Below, in pieces: positions 31,708 through 41,137 of a stretch of 64,000 nucleotides of DNA. Both the position numbers and the translations under genes were made by a program. The first letter of the stretch is position 1, and each line of letters starts with the position of its first letter. The notes under the pieces were generated by a model, which saw only the letters and a list, made by a program, of their open reading frames with translations, did no database searches and was not told the origin of the DNA. The stretch is from Actinomadura sp. DC4 (GTDB lineage: Bacteria; Actinomycetota; Actinomycetes; Streptosporangiales; Streptosporangiaceae), in contig NZ_JAUEQY010000009.1 in the NCBI RefSeq assembly GCF_030406325.1, positions 124,001 to 188,000 on the forward strand, in the 5' to 3' direction.

Positions 31708-32550
31708 TCAGGCGAACGAGCGGGCGACCGCCGCGAGGCCGTCCAGGGCCCGGTAGGTCTCTTCCGCCGGGAGCGTGGGCAGGTCCAGCAGGACGCGGTC
31801 GACGCCGGCGTCGGCCAGGCGTGCGATGACGTCGTGGTCGGCGGGCGTCTCGTGGACCGACACGGAGACGGGTCCCCGCCCGGCCTCCTTGGCGCGGTGT
31901 CGCAGGTCGGCGGCCCGGCGGCCGATCTCCTCGACGCCGAGGTCGTAGTTCGGCATCCAGCCGTCGCCGTACTCCAGGACGCGGTCCAGCGTCTTCGGCC
32001 CGCCACCGCCCATGACGATCGGCGGACACGGCCGTTGTACGGGCTTGGGCCAGAAGTAGGTGGGGCCGAAGTTCACGAACCGGCCGTGGTACTCCGCCTG
32101 CTCCTTGGTCCAGAGCTCCTTCATCGCGAGAATCCGCTCCCGCATCAGCTCGCCGCGGGTCGCCGGGTCGGTGCCGTGGTCGCGCATCTCCTCCTTGTCC
32201 CACCCGGCCGCCACCCCGACGATCACCCGTCCGCCGGAGACGACGTCGAGACTGGAGATCTCCTTCGCGGTGGTGATGGGGTCACGCTCGACGATGAGAA
32301 GGATCCCGGTGGCGACCTTGAGCCGTACGGTCACGGTGGCCGCCGCGGTGAGGATCACGAACGGGTCGAGCGTGCGGAAGTACTTGTGGGGGAGCTCGTC
32401 CGTGCCACGCCAGCGCGACGCCCGGCTGACGGGGATGTGCGAGTGCTCGGAGACGAAGAGGGACTCGAAGCCACGCTCCTCAAGCGCGCTTCCCAACGCC
32501 GCCGGCGCGATGCTCTCGTCCGTGACGAACGTCCCCACCCCGAACTCCAT
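31708..32550 (-). CDS. LLM-class F420-dependent oxidoreductase
   Basis: 280 residues, ATG behind GAAGGAG. Luciferase-like TIM barrel: MEFGVGTFVTDESI, SEHSHIPVS, DPFVILTAAATVT, GVAAGWDKEEMRDHG and PPIVMGGGGPKTL match the TIGR03619-type F420 subfamily. Uses the deazaflavin F420 in the cytoplasm. Divergent from glutamate decarboxylase. Substrate unknown. Confidence 0.92.
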   Translation of the reverse strand: MEFGVGTFVTDESIAPAALGSALEERGFESLFVSEHSHIPVSRASRWRGTDELPHKYFRTLDPFVILTAAATVTVRLKVATGILLIVERDPITTAKEISSLDVVSGGRVIVGVAAGWDKEEMRDHGTDPATRGELMRERILAMKELWTKEQAEYHGRFVNFGPTYFWPKPVQRPCPPIVMGGGGPKTLDRVLEYGDGWMPNYDLGVEEIGRRAADLRHRAKEAGRGPVSVSVHETPADHDVIARLADAGVDRVLLDLPTLPAEETYRALDGLAAVARSFA

Positions 32551-32576
32551 GGGCGGACTCCTTCCAGACTCGCCTC

Positions 32577-32595
32577 GACGCCAAACGTCGGCGTC
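32577..32595. promoter_or_regulatory. Inverted repeat in the LLM/gad divergent region
   Basis: GACGCC-AAACGTC-GGCGTC, six-bp arms, 27 bp upstream of the LLM start codon. A candidate regulatory site only. Confidence 0.3.
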
Positions 32596-32674
32596 CATAC
32601 GTTGCCTTTGTCCGCCGTCTGCCCCACCTGTAGCGACCGCCTGCGAGACTTGCCGCAGTTCAGAGGGGGTGACG

Positions 32675-34063
32675 GTGGCGAAGGACCACAGACGGCCGCT
32701 CCGGGTGAACCCGCTCATCGGAGCGACGGACCCGGCGTCCGGCGTCGAGGAGGTGCTGCCGAGACACCGCCTGCCGGACGGTCCGATGCCGCCGTCGACC
32801 GCGGCCCGCCTGATCCGCGACGAGCTGATGCTGGACGGGAACCCGCGGCTGAACCTCGCGACCTTCGTGACCACCTGGATGGAGCCGGAGGCGCACGCGC
32901 TGCTGGCGGACACGGCCGACCGGAACCTCGTCGACCGGGACGAATACCCCGTGACGGCCGAACTCGAGCAGCGCTGCCTCGCGATGCTGGCCCGCCTGTG
33001 GAACGCCCCGGACCCCGGTTCCCCGGTCGGCGAGTCGACCGTCGGCTCCAGCGAGGCGTGCATGCTCGGCGGGATGGCGCTCAAGCGCCGCTGGGCGAGC
33101 CGCAACGCCGGCCGGTACGCCGCCGGCGCGCGGCCCAACCTCGTCATGGGCACCAACGTCCAGGTGTGCTGGAAGAAGTTCTGTAACTACTGGGAGGTCG
33201 AGCCCCGTCTAATCCCGATGGAGGGCGAGCGGTTCCACCTGGGCGCCGAGCAGGCCGCGGCGGCGTGCGACGAGAACACCATCGGCGTGGTGGCGATCCT
33301 CGGGTCGACCATGGACGGCGGCTACGAGCCGGTCGCCGGGATCTGCGCCGCGCTCGACGCGTTCGAGGAGCGTACGGGCGTGCGGGTGCCCGTCCACGTG
33401 GACGCCGCGTCCGGCGGGATGATCGCGCCCTTCCTGGATCCGGAGCTGGAGTGGGACTTCCGGCTCGCGCGGGTCGCCTCGATCAACACCTCGGGCCACA
33501 AGTACGGGCTGGTCTACCCGGGCGTCGGCTGGGTCCTCTGGCGCGACCGGGACGCGCTGCCCGCGGAACTCGTGGAACGGGTGAACTACCTCGGCGGCGA
33601 CATGTCCACGTTCACGCTCAACTTCTCCCGGCCCGGATCGCAGGTCGTCGCGCAGTACTACACGTTCCTGCGCCTCGGCCAGGAGGGGTACGGCGCGGTC
33701 CAGGGCGCCCTGCGTGACGTGGCGACCCACCTCGCCGGGGAGATCGAGTCCCTGGGCTGCTTCCGGCTGCTGACGCGCGGCGACCAGCTCCCGGTGTTCG
33801 CCTTCACGACCACCGAGGACGCCACGCGGTTCAACGTCTTCGACGTGTCGCGGCGTCTGCGGGAGTTCGGCTGGCTGGTCCCGGCGTACACGTTCCCGCC
33901 GAACCGCGAGGACCTGGCCGTACTCCGGGTCGTGTGCCGCAACGGCTTCTCCCTCGACCTGGCCGACCGCCTCGTGGAGAACCTGCGGAGCCTGCTGCCG
34001 TGGCTGCGCAGGCAGTCGGCGCCCATCTATGGCCCCGGCGAGGCGACCGCCTTCCACCACTGA
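32675..34063 (+). CDS. gadB: Glutamate decarboxylase
   Basis: 462 residues from GTG 32675 behind AGAGGGG (a GTG two codons earlier is too close to the RBS). PLP Lys276 in TSGHKYGLVYPG, the same number as in E. coli GadB. HVDAASGG carries the cofactor Asp, and the end is WLRRQSAP...AFHH. Converts glutamate to GABA and CO2, consuming a proton: acid resistance or GABA supply. No GABA antiporter is adjacent; the Kup K+ transporter follows by 37 bp on the same strand. Confidence 0.95.
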   Translation: MAKDHRRPLRVNPLIGATDPASGVEEVLPRHRLPDGPMPPSTAARLIRDELMLDGNPRLNLATFVTTWMEPEAHALLADTADRNLVDRDEYPVTAELEQRCLAMLARLWNAPDPGSPVGESTVGSSEACMLGGMALKRRWASRNAGRYAAGARPNLVMGTNVQVCWKKFCNYWEVEPRLIPMEGERFHLGAEQAAAACDENTIGVVAILGSTMDGGYEPVAGICAALDAFEERTGVRVPVHVDAASGGMIAPFLDPELEWDFRLARVASINTSGHKYGLVYPGVGWVLWRDRDALPAELVERVNYLGGDMSTFTLNFSRPGSQVVAQYYTFLRLGQEGYGAVQGALRDVATHLAGEIESLGCFRLLTRGDQLPVFAFTTTEDATRFNVFDVSRRLREFGWLVPAYTFPPNREDLAVLRVVCRNGFSLDLADRLVENLRSLLPWLRRQSAPIYGPGEATAFHH

Positions 34064-34100
34064 TGACGGACGCGCGGCCGTTTTCCGGTAGGCATACCGT

Positions 34101-36002
34101 ATGACTTCTTCGCACGCTGCCAGGTCCGGGCGACTGGCGTTGACGCTGGGTGCGCTCGGTGTCGTGTACGGCGACATCGGCACGAGCCCTCTCTACGCAC
34201 TGCAGACGGTCTTCTCGATCGACGGGGGAGCGGTCCGCCCGACGAGCGGTGACGTGTACGGCGTGATCTCGATGGTCTTCTGGTCGGTCACGCTGATCGT
34301 GTCGGTGAAGTACGTCGTGTTCATCCTGCGCGCCGACAACGACGGCGAGGGCGGCGTGATGGCGCTGGCCGCCCTCGTACGACGGGTGCTCGGCGACGTA
34401 CGCGGCCGGGCCGCCGCGGTGATGGCCCTCGGGGTCTTCGGCGCCTCGCTGTTCTACGGCGACAGCGTGATCACGCCGGCGATCTCGGTGATGTCCGCCG
34501 TCGAGGGCCTGAAGGTGGCCACGCCCAGCCTGTCGCACGTGGTGGTCCCGGTCGCGGCGACCATCCTGACGTTGCTGTTCATTGCCCAGCGGTGGGGTAC
34601 ACACCGCGTCGGCAGCCTGTTCGGCCCGGTGATGGTGCTCTGGTTCGCGGCGCTGGCGGTCGCGGGCCTGCGTGAGGTCTTCCGGCGGCCGGGCATCCTC
34701 GCGGGCCTGTCACCGACGTACGCCGCCGCGTTCGTGCTCGACCACCCGTACATCGCCTTCATCGCGATGGGCGCGGTGGTGCTGTCGATCACCGGAGCCG
34801 AGGCGCTGTACGCGGACATGGGCCACTTCGGCCGCTCGCCGATCCGCCGTGCGTGGTTCGCCGTGGTCTTCCCGGCGCTGACGCTGAACTACCTGGGCCA
34901 GGGCGCGCTGATCCTGCGCGACCCGTCCGCGGTACGGAACCCGTTCTTCCTCCTGCTCCCGGGCTGGGCCAGGCTGCCGATGGTCGTGCTCGCGACCCTG
35001 GCGACGGTCATCGCCTCGCAGGCGGTGATCACCGGTGCGTTCTCGGTGTCGAGGCAGGCCGTACGCCTGGGCTTCCTGCCGTACCTGCGCATCCGCCACA
35101 CCTCGCCACAAGAGGTCGGACAGGTGTACGTCCCGGCGGTCAACTGGATCCTGTTCGTGGGCGTACTGGCGCTGATGCTGGGCTTCCGCTCGTCCGAACG
35201 CCTGGCCACGGCGTACGGGGTCGCCGTGACGGCGACCTTCATCATCACCACCGCACTGTTCCTGACCGTGGCGCGGGCCGCGTGGAAGTGGGCGGTGTGG
35301 AAGATCGTTCTTGCGGGGGTCGTGATCGGCGGCGCGGAGGTGACGTACTTCGCGGCGAACCTGACGAAGGTCGTGCACGGCGGCTGGCTGCCGCTGCTGA
35401 TCGCCGTCTCGGTGTTCACGCTGATGAAGACGTGGCAGCGGGGCCGGGAGATCGTGATGTCGCGCCGTCGTGAGAAGGAGGGCCCGCTGCCGGACTTCAT
35501 CCGGGGCCTCCGCGACGCCCAGGTGACCCGTGTTCCGGGAACGGCCGTCTTCCCGCACCCGTCAAAGGAGACGACACCGCTGGCTCTGCGCGCGAACGTG
35601 GAGCACAACCACATCGTCCACGAGCACGTGGTGATCGTCTCGGCGCTCGCGCAGAACGTCCCGCACGTCGCGCCGGAGGAGCAGATCAGCGTCGACGACC
35701 TCGGCTATCGCGACGACGGCATCATCCACCTCACGGTCCGGTACGGCTTCCAGGACGAGCAGGACATCCCGGCGGCTCTGCGCCGCGCGGCGGAGAAGCA
35801 GGGCCCGGAGCTGAACGTCGACTCGGAGAACGCGTCTTATTTCCTGTCGAGAGGCTCCTTGCGCCTGACCCGAGAGCCGGGCATGCGAATGTGGCGAAAA
35901 CGCCTGTTCCTGGCCATGGCCAACAATGCCGCCAGCCCAGCGGAGTACTTCAGCCTCCCCGAACAACGCACGGTCGTGATGGGATCACAAGTGGACATCT
36001 GA
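34101..36002 (+). CDS. kup: Kup-family potassium uptake transporter
   Basis: 633 residues. N-terminal GALGVVYGDIGTSPLYALQTVF is the Kup signature; twelve helices to ~residue 430, then a cytoplasmic domain with HPSKETTPLALRANVEHNH and FFLSRG-like YFLSRGSLR. H+-coupled K+ symport. Its position behind glutamate decarboxylase suggests a pH/osmotic stress pair. Confidence 0.96.
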   Translation: MTSSHAARSGRLALTLGALGVVYGDIGTSPLYALQTVFSIDGGAVRPTSGDVYGVISMVFWSVTLIVSVKYVVFILRADNDGEGGVMALAALVRRVLGDVRGRAAAVMALGVFGASLFYGDSVITPAISVMSAVEGLKVATPSLSHVVVPVAATILTLLFIAQRWGTHRVGSLFGPVMVLWFAALAVAGLREVFRRPGILAGLSPTYAAAFVLDHPYIAFIAMGAVVLSITGAEALYADMGHFGRSPIRRAWFAVVFPALTLNYLGQGALILRDPSAVRNPFFLLLPGWARLPMVVLATLATVIASQAVITGAFSVSRQAVRLGFLPYLRIRHTSPQEVGQVYVPAVNWILFVGVLALMLGFRSSERLATAYGVAVTATFIITTALFLTVARAAWKWAVWKIVLAGVVIGGAEVTYFAANLTKVVHGGWLPLLIAVSVFTLMKTWQRGREIVMSRRREKEGPLPDFIRGLRDAQVTRVPGTAVFPHPSKETTPLALRANVEHNHIVHEHVVIVSALAQNVPHVAPEEQISVDDLGYRDDGIIHLTVRYGFQDEQDIPAALRRAAEKQGPELNVDSENASYFLSRGSLRLTREPGMRMWRKRLFLAMANNAASPAEYFSLPEQRTVVMGSQVDI

Positions 36003-36335
36003 GGGTGATATCGCCAGGGGAGGCACCACTCCGGAAGCCCGGTGTGACTTGAGGTGAATCGCCGCGGGCTCTGCCGAGGCTCTGATCCTGGAGAGGGTTG
36101 AGTCGCGCTGCCCTGATGAAGGATCCGGATAAGAAAGGTGCCCGCGTCAAAGCCACCGCCGTGCATATCCTCCCTGAACCGATCATCGAGTGTTCTCTCA
36201 GCCCGTAAGCGCTGCGTCGCTGCGAACCGATCTCTTTTGTTCGCACTTTGGTTGTTCGCCAGACGGGGGCGGTGACGAACAAAAATCCAGGCTCTAAATC
36301 TGGGATCGACCGCTTCACCAGAAGGAGGACCTGTT
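36003..36335. other. 333-bp intergenic region
   Basis: Lower GC than the surroundings. No terminator is clear after kup. A long-range inverted repeat TTTTGTTCG/CGAACAAAA (36235-36284) lies before the secreted-protein gene. I looked for and did not find c-di-AMP riboswitch landmarks. Confidence 0.5.
36235..36284. promoter_or_regulatory. Inverted repeat upstream of the secreted-protein gene
   Basis: Perfect 9-bp arms TTTTGTTCG (36235-36243) and CGAACAAAA (36276-36284), with another TTGTTCG copy between them (36252-36258). Could be a leader stem or a repressor site. Confidence 0.4.
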
Positions 36336-36815
36336 GTGAACCGTCTCCTAGATTCGATCACCGACGCTCCGTCCAATCTGCGGCGTTGCGTCTTCGCGCT
36401 CGCGCTCGCGATCGCGGCCACGACGACGATGTCCATCACGGCCGCCTGGACGGCCCACGCCGGTACCGGCACACCGGCATCGGCGAAGCTCACCTGCGTG
36501 TCCTGGGAGGGCGCCGCCACCCTCGACTGGGACGTCCTCGTGCAGCTCAACCCCGACGGAACCGCCAAGTCAGCCGAGCAGCAGGGAGATCCCTACATGG
36601 TCGGCCCGAACATCTGGTCGGTACAGCGCGCCGACCCGGCGGAGGTCACGATCACCAACGGCGGCCGGAACCTTCACTTCCACGGCAGCGGGCTCGTCCA
36701 GACGGGACTTCCCGGAACGGACTTCGTCCTCAACGGAGTCCCGGCGGCGTGCAGCGCCGACTTCACCTTCCCCAACCCGCACAGCCCCGTCATCAACCCC
36801 GAACCCATTTCATGA
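36336..36815 (+). CDS. Secreted hypothetical protein
   Basis: 159 residues, GTG behind a strong AAGGAGG. Signal peptide with Arg-rich start and hydrophobic core, cleaved near AHA-GTG (~44). The mature part has two Cys (LTCVSWEG and AACSADF), probably a disulfide, and is beta-rich. No family recognised. It has its own strong terminator, so it is a single-gene unit. Confidence 0.82.
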   Translation: MNRLLDSITDAPSNLRRCVFALALAIAATTTMSITAAWTAHAGTGTPASAKLTCVSWEGAATLDWDVLVQLNPDGTAKSAEQQGDPYMVGPNIWSVQRADPAEVTITNGGRNLHFHGSGLVQTGLPGTDFVLNGVPAACSADFTFPNPHSPVINPEPIS

Positions 36816-36825
36816 CCAAGCCGTA

Positions 36826-36876
36826 AGCACGGAGGGCCCCGGGACGCATGAAATGCGTCCCGGGGCCCTCCGTGCT
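36826..36876 (+). terminator. Very strong hairpin terminator
   Basis: Perfect 24-bp inverted repeat (36826-36849 and 36853-36876) with a 3-nt GAA loop, 11 bp after the stop codon. No U-tract; the stem alone is exceptional. Confidence 0.85.
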
Positions 36877-37049
36877 CATGGCGACACCCGCTCTGATGTT
36901 GTCCGGTTCCGTCCGCGGATGCCGTCACCATCACCCACCTGCGGCAGCGGTCGGCTCGCCGAGAAGCCTTTGACCACTCGTGCCGGACCTTGAATACTGA
37001 TGTTCGCGCGAGGTACGAGCGCTGTGGATCCGGTGATCGAGGTAGGTTC

Positions 37050-38939
37050 ATGGGCAGGCGTGAGGCACCCGTTCCGGATGGTCCTCTCCGCGAGTTCGCA
37101 CTCGGCCTTCGCGCCTTGAAGACACAGGCGCCTCGATCGCCCACCTACCGCGACCTTGCACAGAGAACGCACTACGCCGCGTCGGTCCTGTCGGTCGCCG
37201 CCTCAGGACATCAGTTACCGTCCTGGCAGGTAACCCGTGCTTTCGTCGAAGCCTGCGACGGCGACATCGAAGAGTGGCAGGCTCGCTGGAGTCGGCTGCG
37301 GGCCAGGCTTGAGGCGACCCATAACGAAACGATCCTCGAAGCCGACACGTCACGGACCGGTAGCGAAGAGCCACTGGCTCCTCTGACACCTACGTTGGAG
37401 CACTCGCCTGAACCGGCCGAGCCGAGACGCGTCGCCATCCTGCGGCCGACTCGGTCGGACCTGGCAAGTATCGGCCCGTTCCGGCTGCTGGGACGGCTGG
37501 GAAGTGGCGCGATGGGCGAGGTCTACCTCGGCATCTCCAAGGGCGAACCTCCCGCCGCGGTAAAGGTCATCCGGCCTGACCTCATCGAGGGCCCGCAATT
37601 TCGCCGGCGTTTCGCAGCCGAGATCACTGCCCTGGCCACCATCGATAGCCCGCACATACCTGCCGTCATCGACGCCGACCCAACCGCCGACCGGCCGTGG
37701 ATCGCCACCGCCTACATCCCGGGTCCCCCACTCGATGAGGTGGTGAATACCGACGGACCGCTCGCACCTGCCACGGTGTTCAGGCTCGCTGCGGGGATTG
37801 CCACCGCTCTGGTTCACATCCACAGCGCCGGAATTCTTCACCGCGACCTCAAACCGGCGAACGTGCTTCTGGACGCCACCGGCCCGGTGATCATCGACTT
37901 CGGGGTGGCACAGATCCAAGGAGATGCTCGGCTGACCCAAACGGGCGCGCGCGTCGGCACCGTCCCCTTCATGGCGCCTGAACAGGCCGAGGGCCGTCCG
38001 GTCACCGCAGCCTCCGACATCTTCTCCCTGGGGTCGCTGCTGGCCTATGCCGCCACCGGCCTCACGCCGTTCGGCGACGGAACCGCCGATCAGGTGCTGC
38101 ACCGCATCGTCCACACCGATCCCGACCCGGCCGCGCTCGACTGCCACGACGATCGACTTCGCACGCTCATCGTCCGATGCCTGGACAAGGACCCGGCACG
38201 TCGCCCGACCGCGCCACAGATCATCGACAGCTACGTCGGCCAGCCTTCGGAGGCGGACTGGCCGCCGGTATCCGTCGATGTCTGGACCGAACGATCGAAC
38301 CAGCAGGTTGCTGCGTTACTGGAACAGGCCGCCAAACGCCGGACCGCCTTACGGCTCGGACTGGGCGCCGCCGCAGTCAGCATCGTTGCGGGCGTCACCA
38401 TCGCCGGCACCGGCCTCATGCCCTCGGACTCAACGGCCCCGTCGGCCGTCGGCGCGCATCGCGGCGCGACGTCCCCGGCATCACCGCTCGTCTGGACTGC
38501 GACATCGGGGCCGTCCTGCTCGACAGGCCATGCGCTGGCGATCGACACCACCGGATCCTGGGACCCACTTGCAGGCACCGCGACCGCTGGCTGCGGAGAC
38601 GCACTCATCCATCGCACGACCGACAGCAGCGATGGCGCGAACTGGGTCTTCAATCCCGGGGCAGGTAGGACCTGCACTTTCCGCATTGACGTCCCCGACT
38701 CCCGTCGGATCACCGCCGACAACGTCACCTACCAGGCCTGGGACACCCTTCCGGGAAAGCACTATGACAGTCACCGCATCGGCGGCAACGTCCGCGGGGA
38801 CCAGCGCACCAACCGCGGCCGGGCGATCACGATCACATTCGGCCCCACCAAGAACGGAACCATCGACCTGCAGATCTACGACGACTATGCCGACCACACG
38901 ATCGAGGCCGCCGGCACGGTCACCGCCACTTGCCGCTGA
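37050..38939 (+). CDS. HTH-domain serine/threonine protein kinase, membrane anchored
   Basis: 629 residues, ATG behind GAGGTAGG. Residues ~10-85 form a helix-turn-helix-like module (TYRDLAQRTHYAASVLSVAASGHQLP) usually seen in front of NB-ARC or other actinomycete signalling proteins. Kinase domain ~145-400: GRLGSGAMGEVYLG, AVKVI Lys, HRDLKPANVLL (catalytic Asp266), DFGVAQ, FMAPEQAEG. One transmembrane helix ~434-456, then a ~170-residue extracytoplasmic beta-rich domain with Cys. So a PknB-like topology with a DNA-binding-like module added at the cytoplasmic end. Confidence 0.92.
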   Translation: MGRREAPVPDGPLREFALGLRALKTQAPRSPTYRDLAQRTHYAASVLSVAASGHQLPSWQVTRAFVEACDGDIEEWQARWSRLRARLEATHNETILEADTSRTGSEEPLAPLTPTLEHSPEPAEPRRVAILRPTRSDLASIGPFRLLGRLGSGAMGEVYLGISKGEPPAAVKVIRPDLIEGPQFRRRFAAEITALATIDSPHIPAVIDADPTADRPWIATAYIPGPPLDEVVNTDGPLAPATVFRLAAGIATALVHIHSAGILHRDLKPANVLLDATGPVIIDFGVAQIQGDARLTQTGARVGTVPFMAPEQAEGRPVTAASDIFSLGSLLAYAATGLTPFGDGTADQVLHRIVHTDPDPAALDCHDDRLRTLIVRCLDKDPARRPTAPQIIDSYVGQPSEADWPPVSVDVWTERSNQQVAALLEQAAKRRTALRLGLGAAAVSIVAGVTIAGTGLMPSDSTAPSAVGAHRGATSPASPLVWTATSGPSCSTGHALAIDTTGSWDPLAGTATAGCGDALIHRTTDSSDGANWVFNPGAGRTCTFRIDVPDSRRITADNVTYQAWDTLPGKHYDSHRIGGNVRGDQRTNRGRAITITFGPTKNGTIDLQIYDDYADHTIEAAGTVTATCR

Positions 38940-39000
38940 ACTTCGCGTCACCTGTTACACGTTCCGGCCGGTTCAACGCCTGTTCGTCGTTTCAGGACGC

Positions 39001-40572
39001 TCACCGGCGATGGCCCGGCGTTCGCTCGTCCTCTTCCTCCAGCACCGCCTCCCTCAGATCTCCTCCGCTGCCCACCGACGGACGGCTCGTCAGCGGTGCC
39101 GACGGATGACCTGGGTCCGCGCGTGACAGGCGATCCACCAGGGCGGGCGTGACGCCCCGGTACGCCGCGGGGTCGATCGGGTTGAGCCAGTGCGACGCCC
39201 GTACGCGGGTCTTGATGTTCAGGTCCAGGTCGCCCAGCACCTCATCGACGTTGTGCATCGAGAAGGGGATGATCTTCGTGCCCCGGCAGTGGTGCGTGTC
39301 GGTGGCGATGTCCATGAACGCGAGCTGGTCCACGACCGCCTGCCGCATGGCCTCGGCACCGGGCAGCGGCACGGCGCCGGCGAGGTCCGCGGCGATCCAG
39401 ACCGCCGCCATCTCCGCGTTCAGCGGGCTGAAGAACGAAGAGTTGTAACCGTTGAAGTACAACCCAGGCACGTCGAGCGGCAAGATCTGCCGATAAAGCA
39501 TGAAGTTTCCTCGCGAGTCCAACAGCCGCGACCGGACGTCAGCAGGCAAGAACGGCACCCCCTGCGTAAAGCCGGTCGCGCACACGACCAGGTCGGCCGG
39601 CAGCCGCGTCCCGTCACTCAGCAAAGCAAAGGGACGACCCGAGGACGCGAGCAGCCGGGCGATCGTCGTGTCGCGATGGACGTTCACGCGGCCGTCGGCG
39701 ACCCGTTCGAAGAAGCCCTCCGTCGCCAGCCCGATCGCACCACGGACGATGTCCTCCATGAAACCGGCGGGCACCAGCCCGAGCCGGCGGAGGCCGAACT
39801 GCCGTACCGACACCGACCCCACGGAGTTGATCATCCGGCGGCGCAGACCGTTCCCCGGTCCGTGCAGGAACCTCTCGACACCGCGCAGGCGCACATAGCG
39901 GAACAGCGCCTCGCCCATCCGCGTGAGCAGCAGCATCTTGAAGTTGACGAAGCCGCCGATCTTCCGCGGCACCTTCCAGAGCATCTGCCGGGCGATCACA
40001 TCGGTGCTCGCCGCCACGTCGCTGATCGGCACGGTCACGTCGCACGCCGACTTGCCGTATCCCACGACCAGCACATGACGGCCACGCGCCTCAGCGGCGG
40101 AGTGGAACGACGTTCCCGCGCACACCCGTCCCCCGGCCGCGGTGAACTCCGCGACCCCCGGATAGGACGGGACGGCCGGTTCGCAGAACACCCCGTTCGC
40201 CACCACGAGACGGTCGAAGGTCTCCGGGACACCGCCCGCCGTGACGCTCCAACCGCCGTCGGCGGGACGCGCGGCCGTCACCTCGGTATCGAGACGAAGC
40301 GGGATGGAGAAGGCGGCGGCGTAGGCGGCGAAGTACGCCTGCACCTGCTCGCCGGACGGCCACTCGGGATAGTCCTTCGGCATCGGGAAGTCCGAGAACG
40401 CGTACTGCGCCTTCGGGCTCTGCGTCGTCACGCCCGGATAGCGTCGTGTACGGCTCCAGACCCCACCGACGTCCGGGGTCTTGTCGAACACCTGGACCTC
40501 GTGCCCGGCCTGCTTCAGCACCTTCGCGGTGACGAGGCCGGCGGCACCCGCGCCGATGATCGCGATGCGCAC
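39001..40572 (-). CDS. Flavin-containing monooxygenase
   Basis: 523 residues, GTG start. Rossmann GxGxxG for FAD (IIGAGAAGLVTA, 5-16), FMO-type CAGTSFHSA, second Rossmann VLVVGYGKSACDV for NADPH, and ATGFTQG near the C-terminal third. Class B monooxygenase: inserts one O atom into N, S or C=O groups. Co-transcribed with the cupin gene 3 bp upstream. Its closeness to the meta-cleavage cluster suggests it prepares or hydroxylates an aromatic or ketone substrate, but this is inference. Confidence 0.92.
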   Translation of the reverse strand: MRIAIIGAGAAGLVTAKVLKQAGHEVQVFDKTPDVGGVWSRTRRYPGVTTQSPKAQYAFSDFPMPKDYPEWPSGEQVQAYFAAYAAAFSIPLRLDTEVTAARPADGGWSVTAGGVPETFDRLVVANGVFCEPAVPSYPGVAEFTAAGGRVCAGTSFHSAAEARGRHVLVVGYGKSACDVTVPISDVAASTDVIARQMLWKVPRKIGGFVNFKMLLLTRMGEALFRYVRLRGVERFLHGPGNGLRRRMINSVGSVSVRQFGLRRLGLVPAGFMEDIVRGAIGLATEGFFERVADGRVNVHRDTTIARLLASSGRPFALLSDGTRLPADLVVCATGFTQGVPFLPADVRSRLLDSRGNFMLYRQILPLDVPGLYFNGYNSSFFSPLNAEMAAVWIAADLAGAVPLPGAEAMRQAVVDQLAFMDIATDTHHCRGTKIIPFSMHNVDEVLGDLDLNIKTRVRASHWLNPIDPAAYRGVTPALVDRLSRADPGHPSAPLTSRPSVGSGGDLREAVLEEEDERTPGHRR

Positions 40573-40575
40573 GGC

Positions 40576-41040
40576 TTACCGGGCCTCGGACGGGAGCCGG
40601 AGCTCGATGCCGAAGTCGGCCATGATCCCCTTCATGACCGAGATGTCCTTGGGGCCGGGCGGCAGGGCCGCGAGCGCCTCGTAGTACCCCTCCAGCCCGG
40701 CCGGTGACACGACCGAGATGACCCGTGACTCCTCGCCGTACGGGTTGCGGAACGTGTGGACCACGTCGCGCGGCAGGAACAGGTAGTCGCCGAGTTCGAG
40801 CACGTAGTCCCGGCCGCCCAGGTGGACCTCGAGCCGCCCGGCGAGGCAGATGAACGACTCGTCCTCACGGGTGTGGACGTGCGCGGGCGGGCCGTCGGTC
40901 TCCGGCGGGATCGCGTACTCGAAGAGCGAGTAGGCGTCTTGGGTCGACTTGCCGTTGGTCTTCATCGTGATGCCGAGCCCGATCGCCGCGATCGCGTGCC
41001 CCTCGCGCGAGGGGAGCATGTAGCCACCGCCCAGGGTCAC
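40576..41040 (-). CDS. Cupin-domain protein
   Basis: 154 residues, GTG behind GAAGGAG. Metal-binding cupin motifs: PPAHVHTREDESFICLAGRLEV (His-x-His...Glu) and PRDVVHTFRNP (His). Small stand-alone cupins act as dioxygenases, isomerases or sensors. First gene of the cupin-FMO unit, downstream of the IclR gene on the same strand but separated by a terminator-like hairpin. Confidence 0.9.
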   Translation of the reverse strand: MTLGGGYMLPSREGHAIAAIGLGITMKTNGKSTQDAYSLFEYAIPPETDGPPAHVHTREDESFICLAGRLEVHLGGRDYVLELGDYLFLPRDVVHTFRNPYGEESRVISVVSPAGLEGYYEALAALPPGPKDISVMKGIMADFGIELRLPSEAR

Positions 41041-41110
41041 TGTCGTCTCCTTCAGTCGCCGGTGTGTCAGCGATCACAGCGTGGGCGCGGTCCCCGGCGA
41101 TCCGCAAACG

Positions 41111-41133
41111 AGCGTCCCCGTGAGCGGGACGCT
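41111..41133 (-). terminator. Hairpin between IclR gene and cupin-FMO unit
   Basis: AGCGTCCC/GGGACGCT 8-bp stem with a 7-nt loop, just after the iclR stop, followed by CGTTTGCGG on the minus strand. Confidence 0.5.
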
Positions 41134-41137
41134 GTCT

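Noticed and set aside
35950-36318. Minus-strand frame of 122 codons between kup and the secreted-protein gene
   Set aside because: No RBS, mixed third-position composition, overlaps the 3' end of kup, no recognisable domain.
36003-36335. c-di-AMP riboswitch near kup and the secreted protein
   Set aside because: The conserved landmarks of that riboswitch were not found; only an inverted repeat is visible.
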